Source: Thiocapsa marina 5811
GTDB lineage: Bacteria > Pseudomonadota > Gammaproteobacteria > Chromatiales > Chromatiaceae
DNA: 64,000 bases
Direction: 5' to 3'
Assembly (NCBI RefSeq): GCF_000223985.1
Contig: NZ_AFWV01000012.1
Span: 62,001 to 126,000 of the forward strand
Shown here: piece after piece, positions 1-9,806 of the stretch
Position numbering within the stretch: the stretch's first letter is position 1
How the letters are laid out: the number at the start of each line of letters is the position of its first letter
Made by a program: the position numbers and the translations under genes
The notes under the pieces: generated by a model
Database searches by the model: none
What the model saw: the letters and a program-made list of their open reading frames with translations, nothing else
What the model was told of the DNA's origin: nothing

Positions 1-2
1 AT

Positions 3-125
3 GAGAAAGGCTTGGTCAGTGCGGACGATCTGGTCGAGTTGAAGCAGATCGTCAAGGAAGGGATGCCGGATTGGTTGGACGCCATGAGGGACTACAACAA
101 CGCCGGGATCGATGATTCTTGGTGA
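3..125 (+). CDS. C-terminal end of an unidentified protein (gene starts before the window)
   Basis: An open frame enters from the left edge and ends at TGA 123-125. It gives 40 residues, including VELKQIVKEGMPDWLDAMRD. The acidic, helical tail with a terminal DDSW is coherent protein sequence rather than shadow, but I do not recognise the family. The next gene is on the other strand. Confidence 0.5.
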   Translation, partial: EKGLVSADDLVELKQIVKEGMPDWLDAMRDYNNAGIDDSW

Positions 126-466
126 GCTCGACGTCAGCCTGCGGGCGGCTTGAACTGCCCTGAGAGTGCGCCCCGCGTGGCGGGTCGGGACGCTTGCAAG
201 CCCGCCGATTGCCGCGACGCGGCGGCCCCCGGATAGACGACTTGCAGTCGTCCTCTTCCGTCGCCCTAGCGGCCGGTATGGTCGCTACGCATCGAATGCA
301 TCGTGTCGGACGTTTTCTTTCGGTGAATGCTGGTTGGGCCTATGTAAAATAGCGTGACACTGACCGATAGGGCGCTGTTGTTACGTTTGCGGATCGTCCG
401 CCCGACGGTCGCTTGCAGCCGTTGGGGAAACGCGCCGGACCGGACATCGACATGGACGCCGATCGG
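126..466. other. Intergenic region with a small palindromic repeat
   Basis: No convincing gene. It holds a 17-bp palindrome, GACGACTTGCAGTCGTC at 236-252, in a roughly 55-bp context that recurs inverted at about 54006-54060 (palindrome 54029-54045). This is probably a REP-like dispersed repeat. Confidence 0.45.
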
Positions 467-1210
467 CTACTCGGGCGGGTTTGCCCGTCCGACAAGGCCG
501 ATCTTCCGGCCAACGCCGCCATCGATGCAGCGCGCGCCGAATGCATGACGGAACGCGTTCTTTGCGGCGTCTCCCGTGCAGTGGGTCGGTACCACGTGGG
601 CGACGTCGAGGGCCTGCATCGCGCGAATCGCCCGGTCGATCCCCGCTGCGTCCGAGTACATCAGGTGAAACCCCCCGATGGCCCAATCGATCTTCTTCCC
701 CAACAGGTGCGAGGCGTGCTCGACGATCCGCTCCATCCCGGGATGCGCGCAGCCGCTGATGGCTGCCGTGACCCCGTCGGCCTCGATCACCATCGCGTGC
801 TCGGGCGGGTCGCTGTCGAGCATGCCGGTTGAAAAGACGCCGGGCGCAAGCTCGGCAGGATCCGCCCCGACGACAAGCAGCTCGCCGCAGAGGCCATGAA
901 GATCCTTGATCAGATGCTTGGAAAAGCCTTCGTGTACGACGACGGTCGCCCGTGGATTCACCTCCAAGACGGAGTCCAACCCACCCATGTGGTCCCAATG
1001 CGGATGTGAGAGAAAGAGCAGATCGACTGATTCCGGGGCGATGTCGAGCGCGGCCATGTTCGCCAGCAAGACGCGGCCGTTGCTGCCTGTATCGAACAGG
1101 ATCGTCCGGTCTGCGACCTGAATCAGGGCTGCGAAGCCCCAAAGGCTCGTCAGGCCCGGGACGCCGGGATAATTATCGAACAGGATCGTCATGCAAGAAG
1201 GGTCGGTCAT
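467..1210 (-). CDS. MBL-fold metallo-hydrolase
   Basis: A 247-residue protein of the metallo-beta-lactamase superfamily. The metal-binding signature SHPHWDHMGG (HxHxDH) is at about residues 68-77. Later ligand regions are GCAHPG (about 152) and PTHCTG (about 208). The overall layout resembles the branch annotated as 7,8-dihydropterin-6-methyl-4-(beta-D-ribofuranosyl)aminobenzene 5'-phosphate synthase-like hydrolases. The substrate cannot be read from sequence. An alternative start is the internal Met at residue 7 (MTILFDNYPG). No signal peptide is seen, so it is probably cytoplasmic. The gene stands alone, facing the CPBP protease across about 400 bp. Confidence 0.82.
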   Translation of the reverse strand: MTDPSCMTILFDNYPGVPGLTSLWGFAALIQVADRTILFDTGSNGRVLLANMAALDIAPESVDLLFLSHPHWDHMGGLDSVLEVNPRATVVVHEGFSKHLIKDLHGLCGELLVVGADPAELAPGVFSTGMLDSDPPEHAMVIEADGVTAAISGCAHPGMERIVEHASHLLGKKIDWAIGGFHLMYSDAAGIDRAIRAMQALDVAHVVPTHCTGDAAKNAFRHAFGARCIDGGVGRKIGLVGRANPPE

Positions 1211-1613
1211 CGGTCGTTTCCTCGGGTCTCCCGAGCCCTGGCTCGGTTCGCCCGTGCTGGTGCGGGTCGATGTTGCGAGAAAGCCGGCGGGTCAAGGCCC
1301 CGGAGAGCGGTGCAAGACCGACACTCGGCATCGAGGGGCGCTGATGTCGACTTCGCCGCACTTTAGTGCCCGACTCACCCGCTACACATTGATGATTGGC
1401 CATCTCCGGCAAATAATCAGCCGACAACGACCAAGGGTGTGCGCGATGTGCGAACCGCGGCGATTCGAAGGCGTCGCCCGGCGCCCGTGCGTTGTTCGAG
1501 AGTCTCGGTTGATTCATGCGTGCCGCACGCGATGCTGCCGAGCGTGACGACGCTTCGATCGGCGTCTTCGGCGTATAACGGTGTCTCGCATCGACCAAGC
1601 AGAAGGAAAGCCC
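1211..1613. other. Intergenic region, nothing recognised
   Basis: This is the divergent spacer between the MBL hydrolase and the CPBP protease. Short frames here look like GC-driven shadows. Promoters for both genes should lie here, but none is clear by eye. Confidence 0.4.
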
Positions 1614-2471
1614 GTGGTCTCAGGACAATCCGATCCCCGCAATCCGCCCCTCTCGGTCATGGCGTTGTTCCCGTTTCTCCTGATCACCTTCGGGCTGACA
1701 TGGGGGATTCTGGCGCTGTTCATCTTCCTGCCGCAGCCCATGACGAGGCTCTTCGGTGCGCTGACCGGCCAGCATCCGCTGTTCTTCTTGGCGGTCTATG
1801 CCCCGGCGATCGCGGCCTTCGTCCTCGTCACGCACGCCGGTGGCCTTGCGGGACTCAAGCGTTTTCTCTCCCGTTTTCTGCTGTGGCGCACATCCTTTGG
1901 CTGGTACGGTTTTCTCCTGGTCGGCATTCCGCTGGTCTTCTATGCCGGTGCGGCGGTGCAGGGTAGGCCCTTGACAGGCGCCTTGTCGTTCGATTCGCCG
2001 GGCGCGCTTTCAACGGCGATCTTGCTCATGGCCGTGAAGGGGCCGGTCGAGGAATTCGGCTGGCGCGGGTTGGCGCTGCCGCTCCTGCAGCGCAAGCTCG
2101 CCCCGCTCTGGGCCGCGCTGATCCTCGGGGTCATTTGGGGATTCTGGCACCTGCCGGCGTTCCTCTTGAGCGGGACACCGCAAGGGGACTGGGCGTTCGC
2201 ACCCTTCTTCCTGGGTGCGGTGGCCATCAGCGTCATCGTGACGCCGATGTTCAATGCATCGGCCGGCAGCATCCTTCTGCCGGCGGTGTTTCACTTCCAG
2301 CTGATCAATCCCGTTTGGCCGGACGCGCAGCCCTACGATACCGTCTTCCTCCTCGTGGTTGCGGTCCTTGTGGTCTGGGTGTACCGCAAGGAGATGCTGC
2401 GTCGGGATGCGGCCGTGACCGACGTGATCCCCGGTTCGCGCGGCGCCGAGACGGTCCGGTCGCTCGGATGA
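1614..2471 (+). CDS. CPBP-family intramembrane metalloprotease (CAAX/Abi type)
   Basis: An integral membrane protein of about 285 residues with the three CPBP motifs. These are a glutamate pair and arginine in PVEEFGWRGLALPLL, the second motif WGFWHLPAFLL, and a late membrane helix with an H residue (LLPAVFHFQLINPV). The family is homologous to Rce1 CAAX endopeptidases; bacterial members are proposed membrane proteases, some linked to bacteriocin immunity. I chose GTG 1614, preceded by AAGGA at a usable distance. An in-frame GTG at 1581 has no ribosome site and would add 11 residues. Substrate unknown. Confidence 0.85.
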   Translation: MVSGQSDPRNPPLSVMALFPFLLITFGLTWGILALFIFLPQPMTRLFGALTGQHPLFFLAVYAPAIAAFVLVTHAGGLAGLKRFLSRFLLWRTSFGWYGFLLVGIPLVFYAGAAVQGRPLTGALSFDSPGALSTAILLMAVKGPVEEFGWRGLALPLLQRKLAPLWAALILGVIWGFWHLPAFLLSGTPQGDWAFAPFFLGAVAISVIVTPMFNASAGSILLPAVFHFQLINPVWPDAQPYDTVFLLVVAVLVVWVYRKEMLRRDAAVTDVIPGSRGAETVRSLG

Positions 2472-2612
2472 TCCCGAGCGACGCATTCCGGTTCGCCTGA
2501 AGGTGTGGTCCAGCCTGCGGAAGGGCCGACGAGCGGATGACGCTTCGTTCGTCTGCGCGGTATCGGCGCTCGGGAGGGCCTGTCGGGAGGGAAGGGCCGC
2601 GCAGCAGGTCCT

Positions 2613-4628
2613 ATGCGCGACGCCGCCATGAGCGAGCCCGAGCAGACGATGACACCTTTGACTTCGGCGTCCATGCAGTCCCAAACCCGACGGATGCCGA
2701 GGCTCGGGCGGGACCGAAATCGCCGGATCGGGATTTGGTTTGCGCTCTTGCTGCTGCTCCCGAGTCCCTCGACGGCATGGACCGTATCATCCGTGCCGAT
2801 CGCGTTCAGCGTCCTGCCCGAGCATGTGCAAAGCTGGGAGGCGGCCGCTGCCTTGATCGGGAGCGATCATCTGCCGCCGGCCCGCGTCGACATTCATCTC
2901 GGCCATCAGCCAGGTGCACGCTGGTTCGTCGCGGCGCCGCTCGGCCGCGACCTCGTCCCGCCGCTTGCCTCGTCGGGGCCGATCCTGAGCCTGAATGTCG
3001 CCAACTTGGATCTGGTGGAACTGGCCTATGTCGCCTCCGACGGTCGGCTGGCATCGCCGCGCCTTCGCACGGGCGACACCCTGGCCCTGGGGCAGCGCGA
3101 CGTGATCGGCGCAACCTTGGCCTTCCGACTCGACCCCGATCTGGTCTCCGATCACGCGTTGCTGCTGCGGGTGCTGACGATCGGACAACTCAGCCTCGTG
3201 CCGCGTCTAACGGATGCTGCGAGCTTCCAGCTTGCTCAAGCCCGAAGCCTGCTGACGGGTGGAATGTTGGCGGCGTTGGCCTGGCTGTTTGCGCTGCTGA
3301 TGTTGTTCGCGGGAGTGGCGACCGGCGACCGGCGTTTTCTTGCCTTCGTGATGCTCAGCGTGCCGTTCGGCGTGACCGGGCTTGCGAGCATCGGTCAATT
3401 GGCCTATTTCCTGCCGTCTGTTCCGGCTTGGATAACCGGCCGCGTTTCCAGCGCCTTGGGGTATTTGGTGACCGCGGCACTGATCTTCTCGTTTTATCTC
3501 ATCGTCCGGCCGCCGCCGTCACCCTGGGGATTGCGCCGCTTCTGGTTCACCGTGGCTTGGTTCGCCCTGCTGTTGTCGCCGATCGGTTTGACCGATCTGC
3601 ACCCCTCGATCGCCTGGCTCAACAACAGCGCGCAACTCGCCTTCATCGCCTTCGTCCTGATCTATGGGCCGTTGCAGTGGCGAGGAACCTCGGCACTCGG
3701 GCGCATCGCCTTGGCGTATCTGCTCGCGACCTGCGCGACAGGCATCGCGGTGGTGGCCAGAACCTGGTTCCCGGGGCTGGCAAGCCTTGCGGTGGCTTAT
3801 TTCTGGCCGATCAACCTCGTGATGCAGTCATTGATGCTGATCGCGGTCCTGACGGTCAGCGGTCGTCTGCTGGCCGAGGTGCCGGAGCAGACGCGACGCT
3901 TGGAAGGGGCGCGGCAGGCTCGGTTGCGCCTCGCTGCCTTGGCGCGAAAGTTCAGCGGCTTGTTGAAAGTGGTGTCGCACGAGATTCGCAACCCGGCATC
4001 CTCGGTGCGCTTCGTTGCCACGAATCTGCGCCGCGGCGTGCTCAGTCCCGAAGATGCAGCGGCCGATCTGATCCGGATCTCCAATCAGCTCTCCGACATC
4101 GTGCGAGGTATCCAGCGGCAGCGCGACGCCTTTACGGACGGCACCGCAGCGGATTACACCTACGACCTGCACGAGAAGGTGGCCCAGGTGCAGGGCGCCT
4201 TGGCCGGGCGCATCGACCCCGCCAGGCTGGACCTCGAGGTGCGCGCCGAATCGGGCGCGGTGACCCATCTCGTTGATGCCTCGCGGCTGGTGCTGGTGCT
4301 GACCAACCTGCTCGACAATGCCTTCAAATACGGCGGCCGGGGGCGCGTGCGCATGAGCCTGTCGAGCACGCCCGAGCGGCTGGAGCTGGAGGTCGTGGAC
4401 CAGGGGCAGGGCATCGCCCCGTCGGATGCCGAGCGGATCTTCGATCAGTTCTGGCGCGATCCGCGGCACGGCCACATCCCAGGGTGGGGCTTGGGGCTCT
4501 GGGCGAGTCGCAGCGCAGTAGAGTCGCTCGGCGGCAGCATGGAGTATTTCCCCCGGAGTCCGCAGGGTGCCGGGTTTCGGGTGCTGGTGACGCGTCTTCG
4601 CGGCGCCGATTCGCGCGCCTTGGCTTAA
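2613..4628 (+). CDS. Membrane sensor histidine kinase of the 7TMR-DISM type
   Basis: A 671-residue kinase. The N-terminus has a hydrophobic segment (about residues 35-50), an extracytoplasmic domain up to about 205, and then a block of about seven membrane helices (about 210-415), the 7TMR-DISM arrangement. The transmitter follows: H-box VSHEIRNPASSVRF with phospho-acceptor His at about 456, N-box LTNLLDNAFKYGG, G1 VVDQGQGIAPSD and G2 GWGLGLWASRSAVESLGG. It precedes the response regulator by 11 bp, so the two form an operon. The signal is unknown; this class often senses carbohydrates or other small ligands outside the membrane. An alternative start is ATG 2628. Confidence 0.88.
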   Translation: MRDAAMSEPEQTMTPLTSASMQSQTRRMPRLGRDRNRRIGIWFALLLLLPSPSTAWTVSSVPIAFSVLPEHVQSWEAAAALIGSDHLPPARVDIHLGHQPGARWFVAAPLGRDLVPPLASSGPILSLNVANLDLVELAYVASDGRLASPRLRTGDTLALGQRDVIGATLAFRLDPDLVSDHALLLRVLTIGQLSLVPRLTDAASFQLAQARSLLTGGMLAALAWLFALLMLFAGVATGDRRFLAFVMLSVPFGVTGLASIGQLAYFLPSVPAWITGRVSSALGYLVTAALIFSFYLIVRPPPSPWGLRRFWFTVAWFALLLSPIGLTDLHPSIAWLNNSAQLAFIAFVLIYGPLQWRGTSALGRIALAYLLATCATGIAVVARTWFPGLASLAVAYFWPINLVMQSLMLIAVLTVSGRLLAEVPEQTRRLEGARQARLRLAALARKFSGLLKVVSHEIRNPASSVRFVATNLRRGVLSPEDAAADLIRISNQLSDIVRGIQRQRDAFTDGTAADYTYDLHEKVAQVQGALAGRIDPARLDLEVRAESGAVTHLVDASRLVLVLTNLLDNAFKYGGRGRVRMSLSSTPERLELEVVDQGQGIAPSDAERIFDQFWRDPRHGHIPGWGLGLWASRSAVESLGGSMEYFPRSPQGAGFRVLVTRLRGADSRALA

Positions 4629-4639
4629 CAGAGGGACTC

Positions 4640-5380
4640 ATGTCGCGACAACCCGATGCACCGGAACCAATCGATCCGCCCAAGCGCGTCCTCGTGGTGG
4701 AGGACGATGCCGTCGGCGGTCCTCAGTTGGCGCGTTTTCTGGAGAGTTTCGGGTATCGGGTCGATTTGGTCACCGGCGAGGACGCGGCGCGCGCGCGCAT
4801 GGCGGCTTGCCGATTCGATGCGGTCGTCCTGGACCTGACGCTGGCCGACGGCGACGGCTATTCACTGCTCGAGGCATTACGTGCCGGCGATCCGCTGTTG
4901 CCCATCGTCTGCACGTCCGGTCGTTGCGATCTCGACGCCCGCGTAAAAGGGTTGCGCTCGGGCTTCGATCATTATCTCACCAAGCCCTTCGAGCCCGAGG
5001 AGTTGGAGGCGTTGCTGGCGCGGGAGCTGTGCCGTTACGCCCATCGCGCGAGGGCGGCGGAGGAGGGCCTGTCCGCGCCGATGGACAATCGCTGGGCCAT
5101 CCACGAGGAGGCACGCACCCTGGTTCTCGACGATCGGCTCGTCATCCCCTTGACCGAGACGGAGCTGAGGTTCGTCTGCCTGCTCCGCGGTCAGGCGCCC
5201 GAGGCCGTGAGCCGCGCCGCGGTCATCGCCGGACTCGGGCATCGCGAAAGCTATTATTCGAGCGCCCGTCTGCACACCAGTGTCTCGCGCCTGAGGCGGA
5301 AGATTGCTCAAGCGACCGACCAGCCCGCACCGTTCGACAGTGTCTACGGCGCCGGCTATGTCTGGGGGCGATCCCGCTGA
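4640..5380 (+). CDS. OmpR-family response regulator
   Basis: A 246-residue regulator. The receiver domain (about residues 18-135) has the acidic pair VVEDD, phospho-acceptor Asp in VVLDLTLADG, Thr/Ser in CTSGR and Lys in LTKPF. The C-terminal winged-helix domain (about 150-245) ends SVYGAGYVWGRSR, typical of OmpR/PhoB DNA-binding domains. ATG 4640 is chosen because GAGGGACTC gives a good ribosome site and the kinase stops at 4628. An upstream extension would overlap the kinase. It is the cognate partner of the preceding kinase. Confidence 0.92.
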   Translation: MSRQPDAPEPIDPPKRVLVVEDDAVGGPQLARFLESFGYRVDLVTGEDAARARMAACRFDAVVLDLTLADGDGYSLLEALRAGDPLLPIVCTSGRCDLDARVKGLRSGFDHYLTKPFEPEELEALLARELCRYAHRARAAEEGLSAPMDNRWAIHEEARTLVLDDRLVIPLTETELRFVCLLRGQAPEAVSRAAVIAGLGHRESYYSSARLHTSVSRLRRKIAQATDQPAPFDSVYGAGYVWGRSR

Positions 5381-5728
5381 AGGGCGACGCCCCGGCCATC
5401 ACGCCCGGCCGTCAATTGTCAGAATGTTGTTAGAAGTCGCGGCCGACGGGCTCCGTATAATCCGCAGGTGTTGCAGGGTTTGCGGTTCGCCTTCGGTGAA
5501 ACGGCGCTGGATTGCCGGTGCGGCGTTCGAGTATCCCTTCTCGTCGCTGGCCGTCATTCCGCCCCCACGGCGCATCGATCCGCTTGTCCGTCTCGCCCCG
5601 CAGCATGACCCCGCGGCAGGCGCGGCTCTGCGTTCCCCCACTGTTTGAGCCTCGTCTGCCTCGGCCTTCGGTCCGCGGCCCCGTCGTCCGGCCGACTACA
5701 CGATCTCAAGAGGATGCGGGAGAGCCCT
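5381..5728. other. Intergenic region upstream of the lipoprotein operon
   Basis: No gene recognised. It must contain the promoter of the lipoprotein/secreted protein operon, but no clear box stands out. Confidence 0.35.
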
Positions 5729-7009
5729 ATGGCCAAGCACGCAGCACGATCAGTCCCCCGACAATCAGCGCTCGGGGGCGCCGACCCGACGAATACGTTC
5801 AAACGGAACCCTCCGCAACGCCTGCGGCCGTCACTGCCTCTGGCGCTGACCCTGGCCTTCCTCTTGCCGATGCTGTTGACCTCATGCAAGGACGGGGACG
5901 GGTCGTCGTCGGATCCGAGCAATCCGACCAATCCGAGCGACCCCGACCCGCGCCTTCCGGCGGAGCCGGGCGCGCGACGGGCGATCAGCCTGAGAGGCTT
6001 CACCCCGCGCTTTCCGGCGGACTGCGAGCAAACCTCGGCGTTGCCGTCCGAGCAGGGCGGTCTGTGCCTGTTGGTCAGCACCAAACCGGGAGGCAGTGGT
6101 GAGTTCTACGTCCGTCCGGTCAAGGAAAGGGGCACCGGCGCGCCCCAGAGCGGCATCCTGGTTTCGCCCAACCTGGTGCTTAGCCTAGCGCCCGGCGCCT
6201 ATGAGATCTTCAAGTCCACCGGGATCGACGCCCAGAATCCGGCCAAGGTGACCGTGCGCGACGGGCGGGTGACGCGGGTCAAGACCATGACCTTGTCCGT
6301 CCCCTCCAAACCGGATTGGCCGTACACCACGCGCACCTCGACCCGGACCTATAAGATTCAGCGCTTCCAAGCGTTGCCCGGCACCAACAACGGCGGATGC
6401 GCGGCGGAATTCATTAAAGCTGGTTTTCATTCCTACCTGCCGGGCAATTTCGTCGTCGTTCCCACCACGGATAGCGAGCAGTCGAGCCCGACCTGCGAAA
6501 TCGGCGGCACCACCTTCAATGCGGTCTCCGGTCAGGGCTATACGATCGGCACCCAAGACATCGGCGCGCAGTTCCTGAGCGAGTTGGAGACCTACGTTCA
6601 TCGCAATGGCGTCAGCGCGCTGACGGCGATGTCACCGGCCATGCACGGCATTACCCGGATGGGCTGGCTCGATCTGTGGAGGTTGCATCAAGGGATCGCC
6701 AACCCGGATGAGACCGCGCATCCGGCGCTGGCCTTCTACGGACCCGGCAATTACACCTACATCGTCCCCTTCAGGTTTCGCTACAACGGAAAGGTCTGCG
6801 GTGTTTCGCTGGCGCAGGGCGGACTTCCCGAGTCAGACCTGTTGACCGACTGTACCTTCGCAAAAAGTCGGCTGACCGGTTTCAAGGTCAACAAGGGCAC
6901 CTATTTCACCTACCACAACCTCTACGGAATGTCGGGCATTTCCGCCAATGCGATCGGCCACGGTTTCGAGGTCGAGAACGTCAACTTCAAGTTGCCACGA
7001 GGGTATTGA
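5729..7009 (+). CDS. Predicted lipoprotein of unknown function
   Basis: A 426-residue protein that I do not recognise. ATG 5729 is chosen because GGGAGAGCCCT precedes it; the frame is open further upstream. After a basic 35-residue N-terminal extension comes a hydrophobic stretch ending in lipobox LLTSC (Cys at about residue 53), then a low-complexity Ser/Asn/Pro/Asp tether. The mature part is 350-odd residues, rich in Gly, Thr and Tyr, with several isolated cysteines. It ends only one base before the start of the next gene, so the two are cotranscribed. The unusually long n-region is odd for a lipoprotein signal; a later start cannot be excluded. Confidence 0.72.
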   Translation: MAKHAARSVPRQSALGGADPTNTFKRNPPQRLRPSLPLALTLAFLLPMLLTSCKDGDGSSSDPSNPTNPSDPDPRLPAEPGARRAISLRGFTPRFPADCEQTSALPSEQGGLCLLVSTKPGGSGEFYVRPVKERGTGAPQSGILVSPNLVLSLAPGAYEIFKSTGIDAQNPAKVTVRDGRVTRVKTMTLSVPSKPDWPYTTRTSTRTYKIQRFQALPGTNNGGCAAEFIKAGFHSYLPGNFVVVPTTDSEQSSPTCEIGGTTFNAVSGQGYTIGTQDIGAQFLSELETYVHRNGVSALTAMSPAMHGITRMGWLDLWRLHQGIANPDETAHPALAFYGPGNYTYIVPFRFRYNGKVCGVSLAQGGLPESDLLTDCTFAKSRLTGFKVNKGTYFTYHNLYGMSGISANAIGHGFEVENVNFKLPRGY

Positions 7010-7010
7010 C

Positions 7011-9539
7011 ATGAAACGCCAACTTCTGATTTGCCTCGCGGCATCTTCGCTATGCGGATTGAGCACCTCTTCAAGCGCCGCGGGTTTCGCGACCTGGAAT
7101 GCCAACAGTGGTGGTTTCTCCTACTCGATCGTCAACCTCAGCGGGACGACCTGCTATCTGACCGCCTATGGCGCGACGCCGAACCCGGACGCGCCTTCCG
7201 AATCTCCGGCCTATTCCACAGGATGGAACGGTGCGAGCAGCGAAGACAATTCGTACGGCTTCTTCAATAACGGATTCTCAGACAAAACCAGTGCGTACGG
7301 CAGTGTGGTTTTCTACGGCAGCGACTCGCCGATGCAGAAGATCTACCAAGTCACGGGTAATGCCGACGATCCAACGTCTTGGACTGCAAAATCCCCGATG
7401 AACTATCCCTACTCACCGGAACCCTTAGCAATTGGCCAGAGTCTTTCTGTTTTTGAACCCACGATCCAAATGGGAAGCCAGCCGAACCCCGCCGCAGCCG
7501 GCGATAGTTGGTCGATCTGCTGTGGTGAGTTTGCTGCCTGCAGTGGTCCCAATCCCCACAATACCATCGTGATGGCTAACCTGGCCTCGGCCGGCGACAG
7601 TCTGGGCTCCGGGTTGCTGTACGATGCCGACGATTACTTCGTGTCCAATGCCCTGATCAACCCGCCTGCGCCTGGTTCCTGCGATCCGGCCGATACCGAG
7701 GGCAATGCCTGCGGCATGGGCTTTGTCAGCAGCGAGGAGAAGGTCTTCAACCTGAATCAGAATTCGGCCGAAGGGAATTATCAGGCGACCGGCGGACTCT
7801 GGTGGGGCGTAGAGAATCCGAATACACAGGCCAGTTTAAGTCTGGTGCCGGCCATGTTTCCGGTCAATCTGGCCGCCTACACTCAGGCTCAGGAGGAGAA
7901 CAACAACGGCAATACCCAGTACCAGTCCTTCATCTATGGCGGCCATTTGACGTTTGCCATTGGGGATCCCTTCGTCATCAGCAGTTTTGCCGCGAAGACC
8001 CTCTGGTATCTCGCCACGACGGCGACCTTTTCTCTGAATGACAATACCTTCAGCGAGGCTGGCATCGGCATCAATCAGTTCAGCGAAGCCGTTAACGGCG
8101 GTCTGTTTCCGCCAACCAGCTACGCTGCCGCTTTTACCAATGGATTGATGACCTCGACGGCGCAGGCGGGCTATGCCGTCAACCAGGCGATCGAGGCCGC
8201 CAGCCAAGCCAATGAACATGAGTCCTTCTGGGGCAAAGTCTTTTCAGCGCTGTTCAATGTGACCATGACGGCGATCGACATCGGGACCACGGTGGCGACC
8301 GGAGGGGCAAGCGAAGCGGCCCAGGTCGGGATTCAGACCGCCGTCACTACCGCTACCGGTGGATTGCAACAGCCGGTGGATAATGCGATTACCAACGCCT
8401 TCACCAGCAACACCACCCCGGGTCAGCCGACGACCCAGAACGCGCCTCTGGCCTACAACAGCACCTTTGCCTCGTCGAATCTGCTCGGTTTGATGTTGGC
8501 CGATTTCTATGTGCAGTACCAAGTCAACGCCTTTGCCGGCACGACCGCCTCCAACCCGTATCCCCTGTGGTCCAATGCGGCGATGTACACTGCAAGGCCT
8601 AACGCTGCCGGATCCTGCAATACCTTGTCAGTGTCATACAACTTGTTTGCACAAAACGTCGAGTGTTGGGATGCCACCTCTGAAACTTATGTTGAACAGC
8701 CAACGACGGCAACGTACACCAACGTTTGCGGGAACGTGAGTAACGGCAGTTGCGGCAGTGTTACGGATAGTCAATTGAACATCTGGGACGCTGTTATGAC
8801 CGGATCCACTGTCGGCGCCGACGCTAACGGCATGCTACAGATTCAGAATCCTTCAACCTGGAGCTTCCAGCCGCCGACTTTGATCAGTGATTCGTCGGTC
8901 TTTTCGATAACGACCAACTTCAATCTGAATACCGGAACGCTGACACTCGCGGAATGGATCTCGGCCTCTCCTGTTCCGACTACCCAACCCACTATTCTGC
9001 CGTGGACAGGCCCCTTTTACTTTCCCCAATGTTCTGAACGCCCGACCTACACACCTATTGTCTCCTACGATCCGACAACGGGGATTCTATCGACGACGGA
9101 CTGGGTCGCCGGTTGTGCTGAAAACCCGGAAGTTCAGACTGGAACAGCCTCCGCATCATTGAATATGGCAAGCTGCGCGAAGGGTTCAGCAGTGCAATTC
9201 ACTGGTTACGGAATGGAGTCTGGCCCGCCCCCTGTGGGACCTTATACCGTGTCCTTGGATTGCGTCGACCCGAATCCGACGGTATCGACTGAAGTCGTCT
9301 TGAACTACAACCAGTGCGTCAGCGACCAGAACGCGACCGGCGGTGTCGTGGCAATGAACATGGGTGTCGAGCCAGCCCTGGCCTGTGTCTGCATGCCGAG
9401 CTATTTGATTTCGGGCTCGACGACGGAAGGACTCGTCACGGGTTACTACTCGACCGGTAACAAGACCGAGGGCAGCGCTTGCTTCTCGACGAGCGCATCC
9501 GCTAATGGAGCCATCGCCGCGATGATGGCGGGCGATTAA
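7011..9539 (+). CDS. Large secreted protein of unknown function
   Basis: An 842-residue exported protein. ATG 7011 follows GAGGG and gives a classical Sec signal peptide (MKRQLLICLAASSLCGLSTS, cleavage near SSAA-G). The mature protein is rich in Asn, Gly, Ser, Thr and Tyr, with few charges, many cysteines (for example WSICCGEFAACSG) and a hydrophobic Gly/Ala stretch at about residues 415-450 that could be membrane-active. The C-terminal third is Cys-spaced and beta-like. No family is recognised. Codons are visibly more AT-tolerant than in the neighbours, hinting at transfer. It is coupled to the upstream lipoprotein; a surface or secreted complex is plausible but is inference. Confidence 0.75.
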   Translation: MKRQLLICLAASSLCGLSTSSSAAGFATWNANSGGFSYSIVNLSGTTCYLTAYGATPNPDAPSESPAYSTGWNGASSEDNSYGFFNNGFSDKTSAYGSVVFYGSDSPMQKIYQVTGNADDPTSWTAKSPMNYPYSPEPLAIGQSLSVFEPTIQMGSQPNPAAAGDSWSICCGEFAACSGPNPHNTIVMANLASAGDSLGSGLLYDADDYFVSNALINPPAPGSCDPADTEGNACGMGFVSSEEKVFNLNQNSAEGNYQATGGLWWGVENPNTQASLSLVPAMFPVNLAAYTQAQEENNNGNTQYQSFIYGGHLTFAIGDPFVISSFAAKTLWYLATTATFSLNDNTFSEAGIGINQFSEAVNGGLFPPTSYAAAFTNGLMTSTAQAGYAVNQAIEAASQANEHESFWGKVFSALFNVTMTAIDIGTTVATGGASEAAQVGIQTAVTTATGGLQQPVDNAITNAFTSNTTPGQPTTQNAPLAYNSTFASSNLLGLMLADFYVQYQVNAFAGTTASNPYPLWSNAAMYTARPNAAGSCNTLSVSYNLFAQNVECWDATSETYVEQPTTATYTNVCGNVSNGSCGSVTDSQLNIWDAVMTGSTVGADANGMLQIQNPSTWSFQPPTLISDSSVFSITTNFNLNTGTLTLAEWISASPVPTTQPTILPWTGPFYFPQCSERPTYTPIVSYDPTTGILSTTDWVAGCAENPEVQTGTASASLNMASCAKGSAVQFTGYGMESGPPPVGPYTVSLDCVDPNPTVSTEVVLNYNQCVSDQNATGGVVAMNMGVEPALACVCMPSYLISGSTTEGLVTGYYSTGNKTEGSACFSTSASANGAIAAMMAGD

Positions 9540-9642
9540 GCCCGGTCCGTCGCCCCTTGAGTGGCACCGGCATCGGTACGGCGGAGGAAAGCGACCGGCG
9601 CTGTCGGAGCCGCATCCTACACCGTGATCCTTCGGAAGAGTC

Positions 9643-9729
9643 GAGCCGGCGCTCCGCCGGCTCACGCGTTCCGAGTGCCGAGAATGGTGTACGTAGACCG
9701 CGCCGGCTCCGACAGTTGTCGGAGCCGGC
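9643..9729. terminator. Two strong hairpins downstream of the secreted-protein gene
   Basis: A perfect 9-bp stem (9643-9651 with 9655-9663, loop CTC) is followed by a perfect 13-bp stem (9702-9714 with 9717-9729, loop GT). The second lies inside a dispersed repeat copy. There is no U-run, so an intrinsic terminator role is uncertain; they would at least block exonucleases. Confidence 0.4.
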
Positions 9730-9780
9730 ACGGTTAAGCCAATCCAATAAACAACGCATATAGCACCGGGCGCGGTTTAA
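9696..9780. repeat. Right-half copy of the TAAACCGCG dispersed repeat
   Basis: It begins AGACCGCGCC and ends GGGCGCGGTTTAA, and contains CAACGCATATAGCACCGGGC. It matches the right halves of the composite copies at 15691-15776, 19300-19385 and 52770-52855. Confidence 0.7.
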
Positions 9781-9806
9781 ACATTGACTGGTGCCGAGCC
9801 AAGACA

